Shown here piece by piece: positions 11,230 through 25,886 of a stretch of DNA of 64,000 nt. The notes beneath the pieces were generated by a model. It did no database searches, was not told where the DNA came from, and saw only the letters and a list, made by a program, of their open reading frames with translations. The position numbers were made by a program, and so were the translations under genes. The stretch covers positions 1,612,001-1,676,000 of the forward strand of contig CP145409.1 in NCBI GenBank assembly GCA_036867785.1, given 5' to 3'. The stretch is from Plasmodiophora brassicae (lineage: Eukaryota; Endomyxa: Phytomyxea; Phytomyxea; Plasmodiophorida). Position 1 is the first letter of the stretch, and each line of letters begins with the position of its first letter.

Positions 11230-11445
11230 CTAGAACGACACTCCGGCAATGGACAGCCGATACACACGCCAGATGGCCCAGTAGGGAATCGGTGGCTTAA
11301 CGTCGCCGGACACCCGGACAACCGTGTCTAGTAGAGCGTCGAGTTCTTTGACTGACGCTGGGCAGTCCGAGTCCGCTTCAGAACAGGGGCCGGACACAGC
11401 TCCCATCCGGGGTCGGTAGTACTCGCGCGGCGGCCGAATCCCCCT
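11230..11445 (-). pseudogene. C-terminal fragment X1 of a duplicated unknown gene
   Basis: An open minus-strand frame encodes a C-terminal segment containing REYYRPRMGAVSG and CPASVKELDALLDTVV and ending RVYRLSIAGVSF then stop at 11230. It begins close to the point where the RSPH10B-derived sequence of the duplication starts, so its 5' part appears cut off at the duplication junction. A related C-terminus (MAWYSLQHAGVSF) ends at 13256 in the equivalent place after copy 2. The function is unknown. Confidence 0.4.
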
Positions 11446-11461
11446 TCATTCCTTCATACGC

Positions 11462-11790
11462 GTCGGGCAACACGTATGACTGCGACTGGGTCGCCGACCT
11501 CGAGCACGGGTACGGCGTGATGACCTGGTCGACCATGAAGGACGAAGGCGAATGGCGTAACGATCGAAGATCTCAGGTTGGAATGACGTTACCATTTGCC
11601 GTGCCGACCCAAACGATCACCTACGTCGTCGATCAAAGGGGCCGATGCGGTGTCGAAGACGTCGACGGCGGACGCCATGCCACATCTGCAGACGTGCATC
11701 GAGGTCGTCACCCGGTGATGTACAGGAGCAGGTGCCGACCTCGGACTTCCTTGCGAACGGCGCAAAGCCTTTCACGAGAGCCGTTGATGT
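11462..11790 (+). pseudogene. RSPH10B relic from tandem duplication
   Basis: Bases 11462-11700 closely match 7856-8124 of the RSPH10B gene (for example GNTYDCDWVADLEHGYG against GNTYDGDWVADLKHGYG), with a small deletion at the DEGEWRND segment. At about 11700 the similarity jumps to the last RSPH10B exon (around 9445), so some 1.3 kb of gene is missing. From there the match continues into the neighbouring secreted-protein gene. No complete MORN protein can be encoded here. Confidence 0.75.
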
Positions 11791-11909
11791 GTGTATACAG
11801 CCTGCGCCGCTATCACCAGTGTGTCATTGTCTGTTCAACGACGAAGCGTGTATTGTCCAGATATGGTGATCAGGCTGCCGATCAGCGGATGGCACAACTG
11901 GGACGGGCG

Positions 11910-12800
11910 TCAGAGGCGGGCCTTGGGACGCAGGTCACGTTCGCGTTCACGCCATTTGGCGCAGGCCTCTGGCAGCAGGAACAACGTGACGGTGTTGCCA
12001 CCGTGCCCCTTGACCTCGTCGAAGTACGAACGTACGCGCTCCAACGATACGCCAGGGGCGGCCAGCCTTCCAGTTTCGAAATCGCGGGCGAGGTCGTCCG
12101 CCTTGACCTGACCGATAACGGAGCGCCCGAACCACGACTCCAGCATCTTGATGCGGCCCAGGATCGCGTCGCTCCAGATCTCGGCGTACACGCCCTTGTA
12201 CGGTGTCGCAGGGTCACAGACATGCGGGAACACGTACTTCTGCATCAGGAGCGCCTGGCCGGGCCTCGTCAGCGTGAACCGGCTCTTCATAGCCGGGTGC
12301 GTAAGCATCCCGCCGGCCAGCGCGAATTCCTGGCTGCCCATGGCGAGCCCTGCAACCAAGGAGCGGAAGCGCTGGTCCACGACGTCGATCACTGTGCGGA
12401 TCAGGCGGGCATCTTCGGCGCATTCAGTGGTCAGGGACGCCCACTCGCCTTCGGGCGCAACGTACTCGTCCGACCCCTCCAGTATGGACATGACGATGGC
12501 ATCGATACGGGTGCGGGGCGAATCGCGGAACCTGAACGCCAGCGTGCTCTTGTAGACAATGTTGTTGTCGTCGCTCGTCGGGTACACGCCAGACATCACG
12601 GTACGGATTTCGTCGACCGTGCAGCGCGTCGCTTGAAAGAACGGGTTCATCTTGTGCAGGGCGTGGGCGCGCAGGTCCATCATGGCCTCGCGGTCCGCTG
12701 ACGTCACCTTGATGCGGTCCGGCGGAACGCCCTTGAAGATGGCCTCCGACGGGCAGGCCAGCATAACGGCAAACAGCACCAGCACCGACGCCGCCACCAT
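11910..12800 (-). CDS. Secreted orphan protein, copy 2
   Basis: 296 residues, intronless, starting MVAASVLVLFAVMLACPSEA, a clear signal peptide. The mature part includes GVPPDRIKVTSADRE, NPFFQATRCTVDEIR, FRFRDSPRTRIDA and KYVFPHVCDP. It has few cysteines and no recognised active site. Against copy 1 (9649-10536) only about two dozen residues differ and the length is conserved, which suggests a recent duplication with the protein still under constraint. The family is unknown to me. Confidence 0.75.
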   Translation of the reverse strand: MVAASVLVLFAVMLACPSEAIFKGVPPDRIKVTSADREAMMDLRAHALHKMNPFFQATRCTVDEIRTVMSGVYPTSDDNNIVYKSTLAFRFRDSPRTRIDAIVMSILEGSDEYVAPEGEWASLTTECAEDARLIRTVIDVVDQRFRSLVAGLAMGSQEFALAGGMLTHPAMKSRFTLTRPGQALLMQKYVFPHVCDPATPYKGVYAEIWSDAILGRIKMLESWFGRSVIGQVKADDLARDFETGRLAAPGVSLERVRSYFDEVKGHGGNTVTLFLLPEACAKWRERERDLRPKARL

Positions 12801-12860
12801 TTGGACCGTGGTATTCCAGACGCGCTGACAATGGAAATGGCGGCATCCCTGACAAACTCA

Positions 12861-16650
<3,790 letters not shown>

Positions 16651-16887
16651 GTGTTGCTGCTGAAGAACCCAGGTGACAATCGTCAGTCACGATCGAATCG
16701 GAACCCACCGAATAAAACCATTGCCTGTGTAAGCATGAGACATGGAGCACGCGCGTCTATCCGAAACACGACCGGCCAGGCGACGAATCGAATGGCATTT
16801 CGACGGGTTGCTCCGAGCGAGCGGAGACGTTCCCGGCGATGTTTATTGTTTGACGTCCAACGGCCTCGAAACAGGACGACGACGCGT

Positions 16888-18118
16888 TCAGATGTTGACG
16901 GCCTTCATCATGGCTTCGGGGTAGCGAGGACCAACGACCGGGAACTTGGCAATGATGTCGCGAATCGCCTTCTCGTCGGACGCCGTGATTTCCACGTTCA
17001 ACGCTGCGAAGTTCTCATCCAGCCTCTGCCGCAACTGTCAGCGCCAGAGCGGGCGACACGCCATAATGCTTCGTCTACGAATTACCGATGCTTTTGTCGT
17101 GCCGGGAATGGGGATACAACCTTGGGCGATGACCCAGGCAAGCGTCAGCTGGGCGGGTGTGACGTTCTTCTTGCTGGCCAACGACTTCAGTGCATCGACA
17201 AGCTCCATGTTCTTCTTCATGGCCTCCTCAGCGAATCGCGGGTTCATGCGGCGCCAGTCCTTCTCTTCCAGGTCGGTCGGGGAAGATATCGTCCCAGTGA
17301 GGAACCCTCGGCCCAGGGGCGAATCTACGACGTCAGCAGGGCTCCCTGTTCAATGGCAACACGTTCCAGGTCGGGGAATCGGGTATTACACGCTACAATG
17401 GCGATGCCGAGTTCCTTGCACGTGTCCATGATGCCGTTCCGTTCGATGTCTGTGGTCCAAGGCGAATATTCCACCTGGACGGCTGTGATCGGGTGCACGG
17501 CGTGTGCCCGACGAATCGTGGCCGCACTGGGCTCCGATAGCCCAATGTGCTTCACTGGAGTCAACCGTTAGCCCAGCAAGCCAGGAACCAGTAGTACGAT
17601 ATGGCCCTACGGACCCTTGCCTTGCTGGACGAGTTCAGCCATGGCCGCGACCGTTTTCTCGATGGGCACCTTGGGATCCACCCGGTGCAGGTAGTACAGG
17701 TCGATCTGGTCGACACCCAGACGCTGCAGCGAGGCAGCACACGCCGCATTCACGTACTCCGGGCTCCCGTTCACCGCGTACGCCGGCACGACCTTCTCGA
17801 TGCCGAACTGGATGGCGCCCGCTCATTAGGCCGCGCCACATACGAGTGGGACAGGCCCTGGCGAACCTTCGTGCAGACGAAGATATCGGAACGCGTCCGG
17901 GTGGCCAGCAATTTGCCGACGAGGATTTCGTTGGTGTGCGGCCCGTACACGTCCGCCGTGTCGATCAGCGTGCACCCGATATCGACGGCGTGCTGCAGCG
18001 TCCGCAGCGCATCCGCCTCGGACGGCCGCCCGCCGTACGAGGAGCTGAAGCCCATGGCGCCCAGGCCCATCGCCGGCACCATCGGCCCGCCGCGCCCCAG
18101 CTGTACCCGCTGCACCAT
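16888..18118 (-). CDS. Aldo-keto reductase, AKR13-like
   Basis: NADP(H)-dependent oxidoreductase of the aldo-keto reductase family, resembling the yeast/plant pyridoxal-reductase-like group. The start [20 protein letters not shown] is followed by [14 protein letters not shown] (catalytic Asp and Tyr), IFVCTKV (Lys) and LYYLHRVDP (His), so the catalytic tetrad is intact. Then come [30 protein letters not shown], and the cofactor-binding [10 protein letters not shown] followed after an intron by RLDENFAAL. The C-terminus reads [15 protein letters not shown]. Short introns fall near 17029-17088, 17315-17330, 17560-17620 and 17800-17830; only the first is placed with confidence. It is convergent with CDC48. 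Confidence 0.88.
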
Positions 18119-18338
18119 CGCCTTTCGAAACAACGTCGACTTCTGGGGGAAACAATGTCGACTTCTGGGGGATGAAAAAATGGACACCCAAAGGGGGCCC
18201 CCCTGGCCCCTCCAAAACACCCACAAATGGGGGACGAGGACGTCGACGATGCGCGTTGCGGCCCGCCGCCCGCCCCCCTGCGACTGCACGTGGGCAACGC
18301 GGTGTCCCTGACCGACCGAGGTCGGTCCATGCCCTGGA

Positions 18339-18738
18339 TTGCGCGGCGATATGGAGCCCAATAAATTAGAACGCCGCGTTGCTGACACTGGTGCAAAGTG
18401 CACCCGGCTGCCGTTTGTCGTGGCGATCCTGTTTCCGCTGCTCGCGAATAACTTGTTTGGCGGGGGCGCGGCGTCGCTCGCGAAGCGCCTCGAGCTCTTC
18501 TTCAGCACGGGCGCGTCGCGACACCTCTGGTCGGCTGCTCAACGTGTCGAGGCTTCGCCTACCCGTTCACGATCGCTCTGCTGGCGAACGCTGTCGGTCA
18601 GGCCGTCATGCGCCAGCCTGAGCTGACCCGGTTGCCGTCGCAGGTCAGTGATATTCGTCTGGGCAGCGTCCCGTCTCGCGACGGCGCTTCGTACAGCGGC
18701 CGTGGCAGCGAATCTCGAAGAGACGCCCCCACCTGACG
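18339..18738 (+). CDS. Possible small membrane protein (unresolved exons)
   Basis: Two adjacent frames look protein-like. One starts at 18351 (MEPNKLERR) and contains a hydrophobic stretch LPFVVAILFPLLANN. The other contains FAYPFTIALLANAVGQAVMRQ and ends DGASYSGRGSESRRDAPT then stop near 18738. They are in different frames and I could not find a normal-length intron joining them. I do not recognise a family, and it may not be a gene. Confidence 0.25.
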
Positions 18739-18982
18739 AACGCGACCTACGACAGGGACCGCTCGCACGACGACGCCTGCTGACGGCTGTACTTTAGGTA
18801 TTCAGTGCATTGCCCGGTTATGTAAGTGGATCACGGCCGCCAGGGTGGTCGTCCTGCGGCCGCCCGTCGCTTGCCCTGTACGAGCGCCTTCCCAGCCAGG
18901 CGTCCTCGACGACGGATAGGCGTCCTGCACAACGGGACGGCGGTCAGCAGCGGTCAGGCGCGACGACCGGTCGCGGCACTTC

Positions 18983-19441
18983 CTACCTCGACCGCGTCGC
19001 CGGGTCCTCGCTGTCGGTGACGTCGGCGATCGCGCCGGAGAGCGCCATCAGAACGAGGGCCAGGAGCGGGACCGCCAGGTCGACCGGCGCACACGGTGAC
19101 GGGCGAGACAAGCCGATCTGCACCGACTTGGTCGACGTGCAGGTTGGCGTTGGCGGATATAGGTTGACGACCGCGGCGATCGCTCGCCAGCTGGGCGACG
19201 TTGCGCTTGTCGAGTCGCGGGCTGGTCCCGGTTCGGCGCGTGACGCAGAGGCCGACGGGGCGAACGCCCTCGAGACGCTTGGCACGAGCGACGTGCTGGC
19301 TATCGCCGCGCTGGTTGGGTGCTGGAGCGGGACGTCGGCGTGTGGCGAGCAACTGATCGGCGGGCTTGCCGGGTGGCCGCCGGCGACCAGCGCGATGGCG
19401 ACGATGATGAGCGACGACGACGACATCGGGTACGTAAACAA
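18983..19441 (-). CDS. Possible small secreted/membrane protein
   Basis: An open minus-strand frame of 152 codons starts with a hydrophobic leader (SLIIVAIALVAGG). It has a Ser/Thr/Pro-rich middle with a few cysteines, a hydrophobic segment LAVPLLALVLMALSGAI, and a short acidic end (VTDSEDPATRSR). The layout is like the small secreted and membrane proteins at 46.6-48.4 kb and 52.4 kb. The low-complexity, GC-driven composition means it could be a chance frame. Confidence 0.35.
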   Translation of the reverse strand: MFTYPMSSSSLIIVAIALVAGGHPASPPISCSPHADVPLQHPTSAAIASTSLVPSVSRAFAPSASASRAEPGPARDSTSATSPSWRAIAAVVNLYPPTPTCTSTKSVQIGLSRPSPCAPVDLAVPLLALVLMALSGAIADVTDSEDPATRSR

Positions 19442-19974
19442 GCGATATCAGAATGAAGCGTGTACGTGCGGGAAGAATCCAGCTGGGGTGTTACGAGTTC
19501 GGCCGAACGGCGCTGGGGAACGTTCCAGTGGGGCGCTGCCCGGCCCAGGGTGACGACGGAGGCATATCGACACGCACCGACTCCAGACAAACCCGCTGCT
19601 CGGCTCCGATGACGGACGCTGCGCTGGCGCTCTCTCCAGCGAGCGAAACCGGGTTCGGTGCTGCCCGATCCAGTTCCTGGCGGTGGGCGACCGTTCCCGA
19701 ACTGGTGCGGAAACGCGACGTCGCCCTGTAAATCGACAGCGATCCTGTCACAGGCAGCGGGCGCCCGCCTGCTGCCTCCGGTCGATCACGCGGGCATCGC
19801 TGCAGAAGGTGTCAACAGAATCACGCCGCCAACTATATGCTGGAGGTATCCCGCCCCCTGCGGCTTCACGTGTGCAACACGGTGTCCCGTCGGTGGGGTC
19901 CAGATGCTTAACAACGGCATACCATTGCCGCTGTCCCGTAACATGCAGGGAGGAGGAGGAGGACGTTTCGTGTA

Positions 19975-22930
19975 TCATTCGATGAGGGTCCATTCGGACC
20001 CGGGCGCTTCCTGGGCGACCTTCAGCAAGGCCCGGATGTGCCGCGCCGAGTACGTGGCGTCTGTGCGCCTCTGGTCGCCGACGAACTTGAGCGCCATCTC
20101 GTGAATGACGAAGAAGAGCCGATGATCGCCCATGCGTACGCGCCACAGCGTCTTCGCCGCCGACGTGACCAGGCGTGCGCCGATGTGGAACAGTCCACGA
20201 ACGGTCAGCTGATCGCGCTTCTCCGTAACGAACGCCACGATGACCGCCTTGTCGTCATCGTCCAGGCGGTTGTGCACGAACGTCGAGAACCTCATTTCAC
20301 GGCTGACCGTGCGAGGGACCTTCACATTGACACGATGGTCCAGCGGCGGTGTCACCTGTGCACGCCGCCGCTTCGCGTGCTTCTCTGGATCCGCTGCCGC
20401 CGAGGACGGGCTCTGCTCACAGTCGACCGCGCTCACGAGCTCATTCCGCTGCTCGACAAGGCAAGAGCCAACGTCGCTACAGGACATGCCTTGATTGGTA
20501 GGACTGGCAACGACGACCTGGTGGCGTTCCGGGAACGACTGCCGGCGGACGTCTTGAAGCAGGACAGACATCGTGCCATTCGGGGCGATTAGCTCTGCAT
20601 AGACATCCAGGGTGTCGCTGGAGCGCAGTGATGGGATCCGATCCATGAAGAACAAACTGGCGCTGAAGCATGCCGACATGAACGACACGTCGTCGCGAGC
20701 GGCAACGCGCCGATACAGCCGAAGTGCCCACGGCGATACCGCCCATGTCGAAAGGACAAGCTGATGTGCAAACCGAGGCGAAGCATCGCATCCGGCGGCC
20801 GCCAGGTACAGGCCGTTATCGACAGCGAACAGGTCGTCGTTGTGCACGATCACACCAGTCAGCTCGCCGATCATGAACCGAATCAGGCGGCGGACGACGG
20901 TAAAGCCTTGCAACCCGACGTCGAGCAAATGCTGCCAGTCCTGAACCGCGTTCCCGTGAACGCCAACGGCGGTACGTCTCGCCACGAAGAAGATCATCTG
21001 CAGGAGCGGGTCGCCTCTGTCCCGGAACCTTTTCAGAAGCCGTACGCCGCAGGCGCGACGATTCGCGTCCAGGCGGGATGCCGCCCAGAACCCGCGCCGA
21101 ACTAGGCATTCGTCGGCGATCTTGCTCAGGACGCTCAACGCCTGCTGAACGTCGTCCGGGACGCCATCCGTAATTCGGACCAAGTCAATGGGTTTCTTCC
21201 CATGGAAGTCGACCAGATTGGCGACAGCCAACGCGACGATGTCTTCCAGGGGAAGGAACGGGATGCCGAGGCGAGCCCAGAGTTGAACGAACTCCCCTCC
21301 CCCGCGGAACAACGGCGATATTCTCGTGCAGGGCTCGTCAGCGCACGCGTCCGAGAACTTGTCGAGCATGATGGACACATACGCGGAAACGGGAGAGTCA
21401 CCGTCGGCGGCGACGTGATATCGGCGGCGCTGGTGAGCGTCCCTGCTTTCGTTCTGGGCGGCATCCCGAAGATAACCGCGAAACACGGCGACTTGTTTGT
21501 CGGTCAGCCTGGCGAAATCAGCAGCGTGCCCAGAGAAGGCGTCGGGCTGCGAGGCACATGTTAACAGTGTGTTGTGCAGTGCATAGCGAGTGACCCACCA
21601 GTGCTGCTATCGCTGTGTATAACAGGAGAACGGGAGCATTGGCAGATGCGCCTGTCATGGAACAGCGCGCCAGCGTGTTCAGGAACGCGGACACAATTGA
21701 GGACATATGCCCAGGTCGTCGGAGAGCCCGGTTGACGACATCGACAACGAATGACTTGGGTGAGGCCGCGACGCTAGACTCTTCCTGATCGAGCCGTCGT
21801 ATCATATCGGTTAGTACACGACCGAATTCCAACGATAGGTCCAGGCTGGGCACCGAGGCAAGCGGCGGGATGGAGGCAATTTCTGGGTATCGTCGCAGGA
21901 TCGGAAGGGCACCCGCCCCACCAGCGGTGCAAAATGCGCGCGCGTACTGAACCACATTGCGCATGTGACTCGGCAGCTGCGACCCGCATTGCAGTTCGTC
22001 GGAGTCGGCAATGATCCGACGAATATCGTACATGGGCGCGCTCGGTGCAACCGCCGACGTTACAGTGACCGACGTGTACATGGCGCAGGTCATGGATCTC
22101 ACCATCAGGTTGCTTCGTACCAACGCGCGCAGCGCCGTGTCTTGCAACAGCGCCTTCAGCCGCGTGACGTACTCGTTCAGGCGCCTACCGTCGTAGCAAG
22201 CCTGTCATTCGGTCTCGGTCAACTTAGGAAGTCGGCGTGCCATTTACCTAAGGCTTTGCTCGGCGGTTGCGTCTACGTGTAGAGCGAACGTCTCGATGAA
22301 GTCCTGGTAACGTCCTGTCAACCATGGCGACACCGAGGACAGCAACGCTTTGGCCGATGATTTCGTCGCATTCATGGCGACCCGCTGGAGTACTTGTATG
22401 GCGTGGAGGAACGCAAGCCGGGACCGGCTAGTATCATCGGTGCAAACCAGCCACAGGGCGTCAATGAATGTTCGTTCGCCGTGGGTATGCATGTCCCGGC
22501 ATTCGTCCAGGAACAGTTCGACAACAGCTTGGACGACGTCACGGCAGCGACGCTCGACGTTTTCGTCCTCGAATGCACTCTTAACCAAGGTCGTGCAGGT
22601 GTCTCCCAGATCACTCGCGACACCGACGACCTGCATTAGCGTCGCGGATTGCTGTCGGCCGTGAAAACGTTTCGTAGTCAGGAACATACGTTCATGCGCA
22701 CAGACGAGCAGCGCTTTTAGGAACAGGAAGTTGAACCGGTCGCGTCGTCGAGCGGTACGCGCCGCTGTGTCCAGCTGCTGGACATGTGCGATCACGCCAT
22801 GCACTTTGCAAGCGTCCACTGATTTGCGGAACCCGGGTATGCTATCGCCGCCGGCCGCGTATGCTGCCCCGAGGACGAGGGCGGCACAAACGACTAGCGC
22901 GGCCAGGATGCTGCAACAGCACCTCATCAT
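19975..22930 (-). CDS. Large secreted orphan protein (946 residues)
   Basis: Exons 22930-22248, 22184-21599 and 21546-19975 join in frame with GT-AG introns of 63 and 51 bases. The protein starts MMRCCCSILAALVVCAALVLGAAYA, a strong signal peptide. The rest is mostly helical with scattered cysteines, no repeats and no catalytic motif that I recognise; a basic, Ser-rich patch (SSAAADPEKHAKRRRAQV) lies in the last exon. There is no obvious C-terminal anchor. It is the largest unidentified gene in the window. Its start lies about 620 bases from the divergent lipase gene. Confidence 0.75.
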
Positions 22931-23551
22931 GACGAACCTCGAATCTCCAATGCCGCGCACAACGCAAGTACTGCGCGACTGGCATTACTGCTGCCGAGCA
23001 ATCCTATTTCGGCCACGCTTACGCCAGGCAGCCAACAACTGGTGAACGTTCAGGTCGTCTGCATGCAGCTTGCTCGATGGATTCTCGCAGCGCACCACTG
23101 GGTCTCACCGTACTCTGCATGTAAATTCCAGCGCGTACCCAGTGTCAGTGCGCACATGATTTAGCGCCCGAACCGCGGTGCATATTCGGGCAGTGACGTC
23201 GCCCCTCGACAGGTAATCCTTAGCAGATGAGGATTTCTAAGCCGCGTGCAACGTGCCATAACGACTTCGTGGCGGCATGTCAGATCGTATGTCCTCCACT
23301 CGGCGAGTGGTGCGTACGTTGTAGGGGCCTTCTTTCCCAGTCGCGGACTACCTATTTCGCGGGACTCTTCATGGGCTATAAATAGGCGTTTGAGAAGATG
23401 TCCGCGGTCTCAGCTTGACGCGGTGCGCGTCGGCCCTGATTGTTGGTCCTTCCTTGCTGTGCCCTCCTTCCCGAGCGCCGATCGGGCTGAAAACCAGGGC
23501 CGAACAATCAGGAACCTCTGTTGCACGCGCGTTGCGATCGCGTCGAATCGA
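22931..23551. other. Divergent promoter region before lipase gene
   Basis: The 620-base gap lies between two genes for secreted proteins transcribed in opposite directions. The rightward promoter has a TATA box at 23377-23384. In-frame codons extend upstream of the chosen lipase ATG, but they run through the TATA box and are probably not translated. Confidence 0.45.
23377..23384 (+). promoter_or_regulatory. TATA box of the lipase gene
   Basis: TATAAATA in the context GGGCTATAAATAGGCG lies about 168 bases before the likely start codon at 23552. Confidence 0.5.
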
Positions 23552-25540
23552 ATGCGCTCGCTGACGGCAGCAGGGTCCCTGTCATGTTGGGCGGCGACGC
23601 TGGCCCTGGCCACACTCAGTATCGGGTTGTGCTCGTCTGACGTTCTGCCCTCTGCCGATGCAGCGCACCATGGCGCTGAACGTACAACTGGCATATCCAA
23701 CACTGTCATCCCGACCAGCAGCAGCCACCCGACGTCGAATGTGACGCGCCGGGCTCCAACAATCCTGATCCTGGACAACGCCGGCAAAGCGCGCCTGCTC
23801 GGAAACCTGTTTGACGCGCTCGGTTGCGATCCCTGCAACCATACCTTCGAGAGTGCCCCCTGGCGCCTTCAATGCACCACCTGCAGACGAGACCGCCTCG
23901 CTCTGGTCAACCTCTGCGGCATGCCGGGCTACCAGGACAGCACAATGTTTCGTCCGCAATTCGAGTTCGCCATCGATGCCGTTACGAAAGCGACCGGTCC
24001 GATTGCCAAGATTGTCCACGTCGTTGACATGTTCAACAAGAACTGTGCCGATGACGCCGATCTTCGGGCCAGCGTGAACCAGGCCCGCAGACTCAATTTG
24101 CTGTTGACCGAGGCTGGGCATGACGATGCGCTGGAGCTTGTTAGTACGGTTACCAGCGCATGTGGCAACGCCCCAGGAGAGCATTCGGCGCCAGCCCGAT
24201 TGGAAAAGATCCAGTGCTTCAACGATGACCCGGCTGGGGTTGCTGACCCTATCCCACATCTGAGTCGTCGTATCACGACCGTCGAGGCGAACAACTACAC
24301 GACGCTCACAGGTAAGGTCAAGGCATGGGCCACCGTTCCCGCCACCAAACCGATCGAGACGAACGTCACGCTTGAGGGAGCCATTCGCACCTGCCGGGCT
24401 CGTGTGGCCGCGTTGCAGATCGATGTGCAGGCCGTCGACGCGAGAATCGCGGCAACGTCCACACACTGTGCCCGGCCAGCGCTGCTTGCATGCCGATGGT
24501 CGGGAATGGCGTACAACCTAACGCAACATGACCAGGGCGAGTTCGTCACCTTTTTCGACCAAGGCTCCATCGTCGTGGCATTCCCCGGGTCGCACGTTGA
24601 CGCCAGCGCTGCGGCGCTCCACGATTGGATCGCCAAGAACATGCGCATCGCGTTCGTGCCGTACGAGAAGGCACGTTTCCCTGGTGTCCTCGTCCATGCC
24701 GGGTTCTTTGGCACGTTCCAGACTCTGCGACCCATGGTCCAGGAGCGTCTCGAGCGGCTGCTCGGTGAACACCCGCATGCACCAGTCGTGTTCACCGGCC
24801 ACAGCCGAGGGGGTGCATTGGCAACACTGGCGGCGTTCGAGTTCAACGCCTTGGTGCGACATCAGGGCCCGCGGAACGTGTCGTTGTACACGTTCGGCAG
24901 TCCAATGGTGGGTAACCACAGGTTTGCTGAGGAGTTCAACAAGTTGCCCATTGCGCAGCGCCTGACCGTGTTCGATATGGACCCGGTCCCCGATCTTCCA
25001 GGGAACTTTCTGCTTCAGCTGTCGAGCCATACTGGGTCGCTCCTAAAGGTCGTCGCAGTCAAGAGCCTGGCGACACGGGCAGTATCCAGGGCAATCGCCA
25101 GTACAACGGTGACAGTCGTGACGAAGAAGACAATCCTCGGGTACTCATTCGGGGGATTGCTCGGCACGACGACAACTACGGTGGCGGCGCCGATCAGCTC
25201 AATGGTGTTTCCTGTTGCAATTGGGGTAGGCACGTCTGCTGTCGCCGCGTACCTGACAGCCCAGTGTGCCCGAGAGGCCATATGCGTGATCAGGAACAGT
25301 TATCAGCACACGACTGTTCACACCAGGCACAAGACGGAAAAGGCGCCCTGGCTCAACTGGCTCATGAACATGATCACGTACCATACGATGCACGAGTACA
25401 TGGACGCCGCCGAGCAGCGCGTGTCCGAATTGGACGAGGCGATCAGCGAATTGCGTGAACTGAGACAGCACATGACACGTGATATCGCCAGACGCCGCGC
25501 CCGTTGCGACGCTCTGGACCACGTGTTCAACCATGTTTAG
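23552..25540 (+). CDS. Secreted class 3 lipase with degenerate GTPase-like N-terminal region
   Basis: 662 residues from the chosen start (MRSLTAAGSLSCWAATLALATL, a signal peptide), intronless. The lipase domain includes SIVVAFPGSHVDA, FPGVLVHAGFFGTF, VVFTGHSRGGALATLAA (Gly-x-Ser-x-Gly nucleophile elbow), YTFGSPMVGNHRFAEEF and an Asp in FDMDPVPDLP; the His is probably in LSSHTGSLLK. Before it, residues about 70-200 contain ILILDNAGKARLLGNLFDALG, LVNLCGMPGYQD and KIVHVVDMFNKN. This is the order seen in AIG1-type GTPases, but the P-loop Lys-Ser/Thr is absent. After the lipase come Gly/Thr-rich hydrophobic segments, then a C-terminal coiled coil. It probably hydrolyses acylglycerols or phospholipids in the secretory pathway or outside the cell. 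Confidence 0.85.
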   Translation: MRSLTAAGSLSCWAATLALATLSIGLCSSDVLPSADAAHHGAERTTGISNTVIPTSSSHPTSNVTRRAPTILILDNAGKARLLGNLFDALGCDPCNHTFESAPWRLQCTTCRRDRLALVNLCGMPGYQDSTMFRPQFEFAIDAVTKATGPIAKIVHVVDMFNKNCADDADLRASVNQARRLNLLLTEAGHDDALELVSTVTSACGNAPGEHSAPARLEKIQCFNDDPAGVADPIPHLSRRITTVEANNYTTLTGKVKAWATVPATKPIETNVTLEGAIRTCRARVAALQIDVQAVDARIAATSTHCARPALLACRWSGMAYNLTQHDQGEFVTFFDQGSIVVAFPGSHVDASAAALHDWIAKNMRIAFVPYEKARFPGVLVHAGFFGTFQTLRPMVQERLERLLGEHPHAPVVFTGHSRGGALATLAAFEFNALVRHQGPRNVSLYTFGSPMVGNHRFAEEFNKLPIAQRLTVFDMDPVPDLPGNFLLQLSSHTGSLLKVVAVKSLATRAVSRAIASTTVTVVTKKTILGYSFGGLLGTTTTTVAAPISSMVFPVAIGVGTSAVAAYLTAQCAREAICVIRNSYQHTTVHTRHKTEKAPWLNWLMNMITYHTMHEYMDAAEQRVSELDEAISELRELRQHMTRDIARRRARCDALDHVFNHV

Positions 25541-25886
25541 CGGGCCGTCGTCCGCTGAAACCATGTGCTGCAGTACGTCTTATACAATGCCGGGTTTCAA
25601 CGACATCAACAGGTGACGACGCCAACTCGTACCATGATTTGCGTCAGTTGGGTATTACCACCATCGAATTTATGCAACGTATGATCGACTATACGTAGGG
25701 CACCGGTACGTGTGCCTTTGCCTCGTCGACGGACCGTATCGAGGGAGATTCAGCGTTCGCTCACGAGTTGTGCCCCGGAGGTCCACGAGTCAAACCTGAG
25801 TGACTAGTAGCTGGCCGAGACACACTATTGGAACACGTCGTACAAATTCAGTGTGGACATTATTATACTGGCTGCTGCTGCTGTTG
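25541..25886. other. Intergenic gap after the lipase gene
   Basis: This stretch probably holds the 3' ends of two convergent genes. The CAG/CTG-rich repeat of the next gene starts at about 25868. Nothing else was recognised. Confidence 0.3.

Noticed and set aside
18120-18340. Repeated GTCGACTTCTGGGGG and G/C-run palindromes upstream of the aldo-keto reductase as ends of a transposon.
   Set aside because: No matching inverted partner, target duplication or transposase was found nearby; they are short local repeats.
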